From Sulfurimonas sp. (GTDB taxonomy: Bacteria > Campylobacterota > Campylobacteria > Campylobacterales > Sulfurimonadaceae): a stretch of 11,451 bases of DNA. Shown in pieces: positions 6,461-11,451 of this stretch. Location of the stretch: the NCBI GenBank assembly GCA_021157665.1, contig JAGGWE010000052.1, forward strand, positions 1 to 11,451. Reading direction: 5' to 3'. The notes below the pieces were generated by a model. It was not told where the DNA came from. It was given only the letters and a program-made list of their open reading frames with translations, and searched no databases. Numbering within the stretch: position 1 is the first letter of the stretch; each line of letters starts with the position of its first letter. The position numbers and the translations under genes are program-made.

Positions 6461-6498
6461 ATACACTTCTCTTAAAATAAAAAAAAGAGATTGTGTAT
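6461..6498 (+). promoter_or_regulatory. Imperfect hairpin enclosing the hemC ribosome binding region and start
   Basis: The left arm at 6461-6473 pairs with the right arm at 6485-6498. The inner 6 bp (TCTCTT/AAGAGA) and outer 6 bp (ATACAC/GTGTAT) are separated by a small 1/2 internal loop; the apical loop of 11 bases is A-rich. The right arm contains the purine-rich AAGAGA and the first two bases of the hemC ATG (6497-6499), so folding would hide the start. It could modulate hemC translation, or be chance pairing. Confidence 0.35.
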
Positions 6499-7456
6499 GA
6501 AAAAAATAATAATTGCAACAAGAGTTAGTGATTTAGCACTATGGCAAGCGTATCATGTAAAGAGTAGAATCGAAGCCTCTTATCCAGATGTTACAGTTGA
6601 GTTAAATAAAATTGTAAGTAATGGTGATAAAGTTTTAGATAAGCCTTTAGCTTTAATCGGAGGTAAAGGTCACTTTACAAAAGAGCTTGAAGATGCAATG
6701 TTGGCTGGTGAAGCTGATTTAGCAGTTCATAGTTTAAAAGATGTTCCCACTTATATCCCTGATGGTTTAGAGTTAGTTGCAATTACTCAAAGACAAGATC
6801 AGAGCGATGTTTTTTTATCCCACAAATATGAAACTTTAGAAGATTTACCACAGGGTGCTGTAGTTGGTACAACAAGTCTAAGAAGACGAATGCAACTACT
6901 TAAAAAGAGACCTGATTTAGTGGTTAAAGATTTAAGAGGAAATGTAAATACTAGACTTAGAAAATTATCTGAGGGGCAGTATGATGCAATTATTTTAGCT
7001 TGGATTGGTCTTCATAGATTAGATTTATTAAAAGATATTCCTTTTACAGATAAATTAGATCTTAATATGATGATACCACCAATGGGTCAGGCTGCTTTAG
7101 GTATCGAGATAGTTTCTGATAATGATTTTATTAGAGAAGTAGCGATGACACTTAATGATAAACCAACATTTGATTGTACTATGATTGAAAGAGCTTTTAT
7201 ATCTAAAATAGGAGCAGGGTGTTCAGCTCCAGTTGCTTGTAACTCAACAATTGATGAAGATGTGATTAATATTGAAGCGATGATAGGTTATCCTGATGGT
7301 TCACATGTTATGTATAAAAGAGCCTCTGCCTTGATTTCTCATTGTGATGAGTTAGGTTCACAACTAGCCCAAGATTTTATTTTAGATGGGGCTATGAAAA
7401 TCTTAGAAAAAGCAGAGGAAATTGCTTTTAAAGAAGAGATGCCACAGAGATTATAG
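6497..7456 (+). CDS. hemC: Hydroxymethylbilane synthase (porphobilinogen deaminase)
   Basis: The 319-aa enzyme polymerises four porphobilinogen molecules into hydroxymethylbilane, the third common step from glutamate/ALA to heme, in the cytoplasm. Family signatures are intact: ATRVSDLALWQ (7-17), IGGKGHFTKELE (54-65), VHSLKDVPT (77-85) with the catalytic Asp82, GTTSLRRR, LRGNVNTRL, IPPMGQAALGIE, and GAGCSAP with Cys242, which carries the dipyrromethane cofactor. The length is slightly above the usual 305-315. The ATG at 6497 is preferred over a TTG two codons earlier because it leads straight into MKKIIIATR. The GLxRL motif is present as AWIGLHRL. Its last two codons overlap the convergent membrane protein gene. 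No other heme gene is in the window. Confidence 0.97.
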   Translation: MKKIIIATRVSDLALWQAYHVKSRIEASYPDVTVELNKIVSNGDKVLDKPLALIGGKGHFTKELEDAMLAGEADLAVHSLKDVPTYIPDGLELVAITQRQDQSDVFLSHKYETLEDLPQGAVVGTTSLRRRMQLLKKRPDLVVKDLRGNVNTRLRKLSEGQYDAIILAWIGLHRLDLLKDIPFTDKLDLNMMIPPMGQAALGIEIVSDNDFIREVAMTLNDKPTFDCTMIERAFISKIGAGCSAPVACNSTIDEDVINIEAMIGYPDGSHVMYKRASALISHCDELGSQLAQDFILDGAMKILEKAEEIAFKEEMPQRL

Positions 7457-7900
7457 ATACATAAACTGAGAAAGCAAGATAACTATAACTACAAGGATAA
7501 ATGGGAAAAGATGGCTTGTAAATACAAAAGGATTTATTTTAAATAACTTTTGATTTATACCTCTAATCCCTAACCATGAAGCAAAAAAAGCTTTTATGCT
7601 TAGTATAATTTGAAAATAACTCATCCCATCTTCTTTTATTTCCCCAAAAACTTGAGTAATCATAAATAAACCACTAGCAACTGCAACCATTAAAGCATAA
7701 GGAACAACTTTTCTTACATGCATCATGATAGCCTCTCTTGCTTTGCTTGCTTCCTCCTCATTTAGTGTTTGTTTCATTTTTGAAAGAAATAAATTATCTA
7801 CAAATAGAAAACCACCATAGATAAAAACTGAAAAGATATGAATTGTGTGAATTAAAATATAAGTGATGATAGAGCCTTTTTTTTGAGCGAATTCTAGCAT
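7451..7900 (-). CDS. Four-helix integral membrane protein, possibly CopD/HemJ-like
   Basis: A 149-aa inner-membrane protein with about four helices (11-33, 66-86, 97-115, 125-148) and a charged cytoplasmic-type loop at 41-64. Helix 1 carries His18 and His21 followed by GGFLF, and helix 3 holds a buried Lys103. That layout recalls CopD-like and HemJ-like membrane proteins that bind heme b, but similarity is only at pattern level and I would not assign either name. Its gene converges on hemC and overlaps it by 6 bp: its TAA stop is the complement of the hemC Leu TTA codon and its last Leu codon CTA is the complement of the hemC TAG. No Shine-Dalgarno precedes the ATG; the leader may be very short. 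Confidence 0.8.
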   Translation of the reverse strand: MLEFAQKKGSIITYILIHTIHIFSVFIYGGFLFVDNLFLSKMKQTLNEEEASKAREAIMMHVRKVVPYALMVAVASGLFMITQVFGEIKEDGMSYFQIILSIKAFFASWLGIRGINQKLFKINPFVFTSHLFPFILVVIVILLSQFMYL

Positions 7901-7912
7901 AATTTAATAAAA

Positions 7913-7918
7913 AATATA
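7913..7918 (-). promoter_or_regulatory. Candidate -10 box for the membrane protein gene
   Basis: TATATT on the minus strand ends 12 bases before the ATG at 7900, predicting a leader of about five bases without a ribosome binding site. It sits back to back with the candidate for the flavoprotein in a 51-bp divergent gap. Confidence 0.3.
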
Positions 7919-7939
7919 GTTGTTTTAAGTCAATTGTTG

Positions 7940-7945
7940 TAAAAT
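7940..7945 (+). promoter_or_regulatory. Candidate -10 box for the flavoprotein gene
   Basis: TAAAAT ends 6 bases before the ATG at 7952, which places the expected transcription start on or beside the start codon. There is no Shine-Dalgarno between them, so a leaderless mRNA is suggested. Confidence 0.35.
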
Positions 7946-7951
7946 AATTTT

Positions 7952-9430
7952 ATGGAAAAATTAAAATTTGATGTATGTATAATTGGATGTGGTCCTGCTG
8001 GCTTTGCAGCAGCTATGAGGTCTTATGATTTTGACAATCATGTTTGTATTATTGAAGGTAATCATGTTGGTGGTGCTGGTATACATGATGGAGCCTTAAG
8101 TTCTAAGACGATGTGGGAACTTTCTAAAGATTTTGCAATTGCAAATAGAGTTGATCGTGGTTATCGTGCATCTAGTATTAGTGTTGATTATGAAAAAATT
8201 CGTGATAATGTTTTTTCTGCAGTTCGAGAAAAAGAGTATCAAATTCGTTCACAAATTGAGATGTTTTCTAAAAAAGAGACTAGCAGTAAAAGTTTAACTC
8301 TTTTTGAGGGTTGGGGAAAATTTTCTAGTGATAAAACTGTCATCGTTACAAAACATGATGGTGAAAGAGTAGAGATTGAAGCTAAAGATTTTATTATTGC
8401 AAGTGGTTCTCATCCTAGAAAGCATCCTTCGTTTGAGCTTGATGGGGAGAGAATTATATCATCAGACCATGTATTAAATCTAAAAAATTTCCCTAGAGAT
8501 ATTTTGATAATTGGTGCTGGTGTAGTTGGTTGTGAGTTTGCAACAATTTTTGCAGAGTTTGGACAAACAAAAGTACATTTGCTTGATTCTCAAGATAGAG
8601 TTATTCCTTTTGAAGATGATGATGTAAGCGATTATGCAAGTAAAATGTTAGAAAATATTGGTGTAAACATCCATCATACAGCATCTCTTAGAGGTATTAA
8701 AAAACATGAAAAATACATTGATGTAACACTTGATTACAAAGATGGGCATACAGAAGTTATAAGTGTTGAAACTATTTTAGTATCTATTGGTAGAGTACCT
8801 ACTTTTAAAAAATTAGGACTTGAAAATGTAGGTATTACTATAACTGATAGAGGTCTTTTATGTACTAATGAGCAATGTAAGGTTGATCATAATATTTATG
8901 CAGCAGGAGATATATCTGGAAATAATGCCCTTGTAAATGTTGCTGAGATGGAGGGGAGATTCGCAGCAAAAGCTATAAAAGATAAGATAAAATTTCCTCT
9001 AAGATATAGAAATATGTCAACAATTATGTTTTTTAATCCTGAGATTTCAGCAATAGGTTTAAATGAAAAAGAGTGTCAAAAAGAAAATATTGCTTATAAA
9101 GTTGTTGTTTATAAACATGCTTTAGTATCTCGTGCAATTGCTATGCGTGAAACAGATGGATTTTTTAAGATGATTGTAAGTGATGAAGAAAATCCAAAAG
9201 TTTTAGGTATGAGAGCAGCAGGACCACAATCAGCTGCTTCTATCATGTATATAGCAACTTTAATGGATCATGATGTAACTCTTAGTGATATTATGAAAAC
9301 AGTTCATCCCCATCCAAGTATGACAGAGGGAATTCAAGAGTGTATTAGGATTTTATTAAATAAATCTATTTTTAAAGCAGAAGCTTTTCCTCAGTATGTT
9401 AAGTTTAAAAGCTGGACACCAAATAAGTAA
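7952..9430 (+). CDS. Lpd/soluble-transhydrogenase-like flavoprotein lacking the redox disulfide
   Basis: A 492-aa cytoplasmic protein of the class I flavin disulfide reductase fold. It shows the FAD motif GCGPAG (12-17), a second dinucleotide motif GAGVVG followed by an acidic end of strand 2 (LLD), which favours NAD(H), a YAAGD FAD motif, and a C-terminal dimer domain with the catalytic-type dyad His454/Glu459 in VHPHPSMTE. The segment that should hold the redox pair (normally GGTCxxxxCxPSK) reads GGAGIHDGALSSK at 40-52: both cysteines are replaced, by Gly43 and Ala48. It therefore cannot act as an ordinary dihydrolipoamide dehydrogenase. The DRVIPFEDDDVSD stretch is reminiscent of soluble transhydrogenase SthA, whose second cysteine is also missing. 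NADH:quinone or transhydrogenase-type chemistry, or a sensory role, are possibilities. No lipoyl-complex genes are nearby; a diguanylate cyclase gene follows after 31 bp. Confidence 0.85.
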   Translation: MEKLKFDVCIIGCGPAGFAAAMRSYDFDNHVCIIEGNHVGGAGIHDGALSSKTMWELSKDFAIANRVDRGYRASSISVDYEKIRDNVFSAVREKEYQIRSQIEMFSKKETSSKSLTLFEGWGKFSSDKTVIVTKHDGERVEIEAKDFIIASGSHPRKHPSFELDGERIISSDHVLNLKNFPRDILIIGAGVVGCEFATIFAEFGQTKVHLLDSQDRVIPFEDDDVSDYASKMLENIGVNIHHTASLRGIKKHEKYIDVTLDYKDGHTEVISVETILVSIGRVPTFKKLGLENVGITITDRGLLCTNEQCKVDHNIYAAGDISGNNALVNVAEMEGRFAAKAIKDKIKFPLRYRNMSTIMFFNPEISAIGLNEKECQKENIAYKVVVYKHALVSRAIAMRETDGFFKMIVSDEENPKVLGMRAAGPQSAASIMYIATLMDHDVTLSDIMKTVHPHPSMTEGIQECIRILLNKSIFKAEAFPQYVKFKSWTPNK

Positions 9431-9461
9431 TAGGTATTTAAAAAGGAGTTGGTAGATTGAA

Positions 9462-11402
9462 ATGAAAATTAATTTATTAAAAAAAAGATATTTTATAATT
9501 ATTTTTATCGTTATTATATCTATCATTTATGGTGTATCTTATAATTATTTTAAAAATCTAAAAGATGAATATCTAAAAGAAAAAACACAATTAATATATT
9601 TAGAATATAAAGTTATTTACGATATGCATAAATCTATTGCTAATTTAATCTTTAAAACGGATATTAATAAAGCAGAAGTAATTGAACTTTTTAAAAATAG
9701 AGATAGAGACAAGTTATATAAAACACTACAATCAGATTATAAAGTGTTAAGAACTTTTGGTGTTAGGCAACTTCATTTTCATTTACCAAATAATGATAGT
9801 TTTTTAAGAATGCATAGACCATTAAAATTTGGGGATAATCTATCAAAAGCTAGACTTACAGTTAAGTATGTTAATGAAGAGTTAAAACCTATATCTGGAT
9901 TTGAAGGGGGGAAGGTAATTAATGGATTTAGGTTTGTTTATCCATTGTTTGATAAAGAAGAACATATTGGTAGTGTTGAAGTATCTTTTAGTGCATTAGT
10001 ATTTATAGAAAAAATTGTTAAGCATTATGATGTATTGAGTAATTTTCATATTGATAAAAAAGTGGTAAAGCAAAAAGTTTTTAAAGATGAACAATCTAAT
10101 TATGTTCAAAGTTCACTTTTTCAATATTATTGTCAAAAGTCAATTGTTGATTATCTTAATCTTGATATTTCAGATAAAATGAGATCAAAAGTTGAATCAG
10201 AATCTATATATAAGCAAATAAATAAAGCAAAACCTTTTTCTCAATATGATAAAAAACTTAATAATATAATGACTTTTATACCAGTTTTAAATCCTATTAC
10301 AAATGATGTTGTCGCCGTTTTTACATTTAGAAGTGAAGATAACTATATCGAAATTAATAATAAAAATTTACAAATTATATTCTTTATATCAATTTTGGTT
10401 GTTGTGATAGTTTTATTTTTAATATATAAAGAGTTTAATTATAAATATATTTTAGAAAAAAATATTAAGAAAAAAACTAAAGATATTGAAGAGTTTAATT
10501 TACTTCTTAACAATGTTATAAAAGGTGCAAACTTAGGTTATTGGGATTGGTATCCACAAACTAAAGAGTATTTTGTAAATGAGCGTTGGTTAGAGATGCT
10601 AGGTTTAAGTAAAAGTGATATAACAAATACGCAAAGTGATTGGCAAGATAGAATATTTAAAGAGGATTTAAAATATATTTTATCAATTGTTGCAGATGCA
10701 ATAGAAAAAAATAAACCATATACAATTGAATTTCGTATGAGACACAAAAATGGAAATTATATTTGGATAAAGGGTTCTGGCTCTGTGGTTGAGAGAGATA
10801 GTTTAAATAGAGTAATTCGCATGAGTGGTACACATGCCGATATTACTCAAAGAAAAGAAGCCCAAGCGATTTTGTTAAAACAAAAAGATATTTTAGAGTA
10901 CCAAGCAAATCATGATGCTTTAACTGGATTGAAAAATCGTCTTACACTTAATGCTGATATTGAAAAAACAATATTAAACTATAATTCTCATCAAGCACCA
11001 TATTCAATACTAATGTTTGATATAGATTTTTTTAAAAAAATAAATGATAATTATGGGCATGATACAGGAGATTTAGTTTTAAAAGAGTTATCTAATTTGT
11101 TGAAGTTATCAGTAAGAGAAGGTGATAAAATATATAGAGCAGGTGGTGAAGAATTTGTTGTTTTATTAAATAGAATATCTTATGAAGATACTATGCGTGT
11201 AGCTCAAAAGATTAGATTAGTTGTTCAAAATCATATATTTAAAGTTAAAGATGAAGAGTTTTCAACAACAATAAGTGCTGGATTATATCACTCTTCATTG
11301 GTAAAAATAGAAGATGTTAAAGAAGTATTGAAATTAGCAGATATTGCTTTATACAAATCTAAAGAGAATGGAAGAAATAGAGTAACAGATGTTGGTAATT
11401 AA
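9462..11402 (+). CDS. dCache_3-PAS-GGDEF transmembrane diguanylate cyclase
   Basis: A 646-aa sensor enzyme. Helix 1 (about 9-28) and helix 2 (about 302-325) bracket a periplasmic domain whose RQLHFHLPNN (about 102-111), SFLRMHRP (113-120), FGDNLS and GFEGG motifs match the double-Cache type 3 ligand domain. A cytoplasmic PAS fold with PAC motif (about 350-470: YWDWYP, HKNGNYIWIKG, GTHADITQRK) leads into a GGDEF domain (about 480-643). GGEEF is at 561-565 with an RxxD inhibitory site (REGD, 552-555) five residues before it, so it should be an active, feedback-inhibited c-di-GMP synthase. No EAL domain is present. AAGGAG is 13 bases before the ATG, longer than usual, but a TAG three codons upstream leaves no better start. 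It probably shares a transcript with the flavoprotein gene. Confidence 0.94.
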   Translation: MKINLLKKRYFIIIFIVIISIIYGVSYNYFKNLKDEYLKEKTQLIYLEYKVIYDMHKSIANLIFKTDINKAEVIELFKNRDRDKLYKTLQSDYKVLRTFGVRQLHFHLPNNDSFLRMHRPLKFGDNLSKARLTVKYVNEELKPISGFEGGKVINGFRFVYPLFDKEEHIGSVEVSFSALVFIEKIVKHYDVLSNFHIDKKVVKQKVFKDEQSNYVQSSLFQYYCQKSIVDYLNLDISDKMRSKVESESIYKQINKAKPFSQYDKKLNNIMTFIPVLNPITNDVVAVFTFRSEDNYIEINNKNLQIIFFISILVVVIVLFLIYKEFNYKYILEKNIKKKTKDIEEFNLLLNNVIKGANLGYWDWYPQTKEYFVNERWLEMLGLSKSDITNTQSDWQDRIFKEDLKYILSIVADAIEKNKPYTIEFRMRHKNGNYIWIKGSGSVVERDSLNRVIRMSGTHADITQRKEAQAILLKQKDILEYQANHDALTGLKNRLTLNADIEKTILNYNSHQAPYSILMFDIDFFKKINDNYGHDTGDLVLKELSNLLKLSVREGDKIYRAGGEEFVVLLNRISYEDTMRVAQKIRLVVQNHIFKVKDEEFSTTISAGLYHSSLVKIEDVKEVLKLADIALYKSKENGRNRVTDVGN

Positions 11403-11451
11403 CACTAAAAAATATTTTATAAGCTTTATAGGTAAAAAAATATAGTAAAAT

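Noticed and set aside
7952..9430. Naming the flavoprotein lpdA or sthA
   Set aside because: Both redox cysteines are missing, so lipoamide dehydrogenase is ruled out, and the transhydrogenase likeness is only partial.
10538..10747. 69-codon minus-strand ORF inside the PAS region of the second diguanylate cyclase
   Set aside because: Antisense to a well-supported domain, no ribosome binding site, composition typical of a complementary-strand shadow.
11403..11451. Possible terminator after the last gene
   Set aside because: Only a short AAGCTT-centred, imperfect dyad in AT-rich sequence; no convincing stem with a T tract before the window ends.

Overview
The window is AT-rich and densely coded. 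It looks like chromosome from a member of the Campylobacterota (Epsilonproteobacteria), perhaps a sulfur-oxidising or Arcobacter-like lineage. The pointers are base composition, the hemC sequence, abundant membrane-bound GGDEF sensors (one with a dCache_3-type periplasmic domain), lysine-rich small proteins and short gaps with TATAAT-like -10 boxes but no clear -35 boxes. No tRNA, rRNA, insertion sequence, prophage or CRISPR array was seen. The genus is a guess; the phylum-level call is moderately supported.

Layout. (1) 1-1055, +: the 3' part of a membrane PAS-GGDEF diguanylate cyclase, cut by the left edge. A 13-bp perfect hairpin (1116-1145) separates it from a convergent minus-strand block. 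(2) 4100 to 1148, read leftward: an exported rhodanese (TTG start); a 39-residue hydrophobic peptide starting on the base after the rhodanese stop; a 115-bp gap with short repeats and a dyad; a DUF2946-like metal-motif peptide; and a TonB-dependent receptor (GTG start). The last two probably form an outer-membrane metal or heme uptake operon. (3) 4158-6129, +: a helical basic protein, a CoA-disulfide-reductase/NADH-oxidase-type flavoenzyme and a 68-aa basic protein in one tight operon, divergent from the rhodanese. (4) 6240-7456, +: a 69-aa lysine/alanine-rich histone-like protein, then hemC (hydroxymethylbilane synthase), whose start codon lies in an imperfect hairpin. (5) 7900-7451, -: a four-helix membrane protein whose 3' end overlaps hemC by 6 bp. 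(6) 7952-11402, +: a dihydrolipoamide-dehydrogenase/soluble-transhydrogenase-like flavoprotein with both redox cysteines replaced, then a dCache_3-PAS-GGDEF diguanylate cyclase 31 bp downstream.

How they may work together. The themes are metal/heme handling (receptor, DUF2946-like peptide, hemC), sulfur/redox flavoenzymes (rhodanese, CoADR-like enzyme, cysteine-less Lpd-like enzyme) and c-di-GMP signalling at both ends. The most unusual items are the Lpd-fold flavoprotein without its disulfide next to a diguanylate cyclase, the strongly basic 69-aa protein ahead of hemC, and the unlisted 39-aa membrane peptide coupled to the rhodanese. Functional links between neighbours are inference from gene order.
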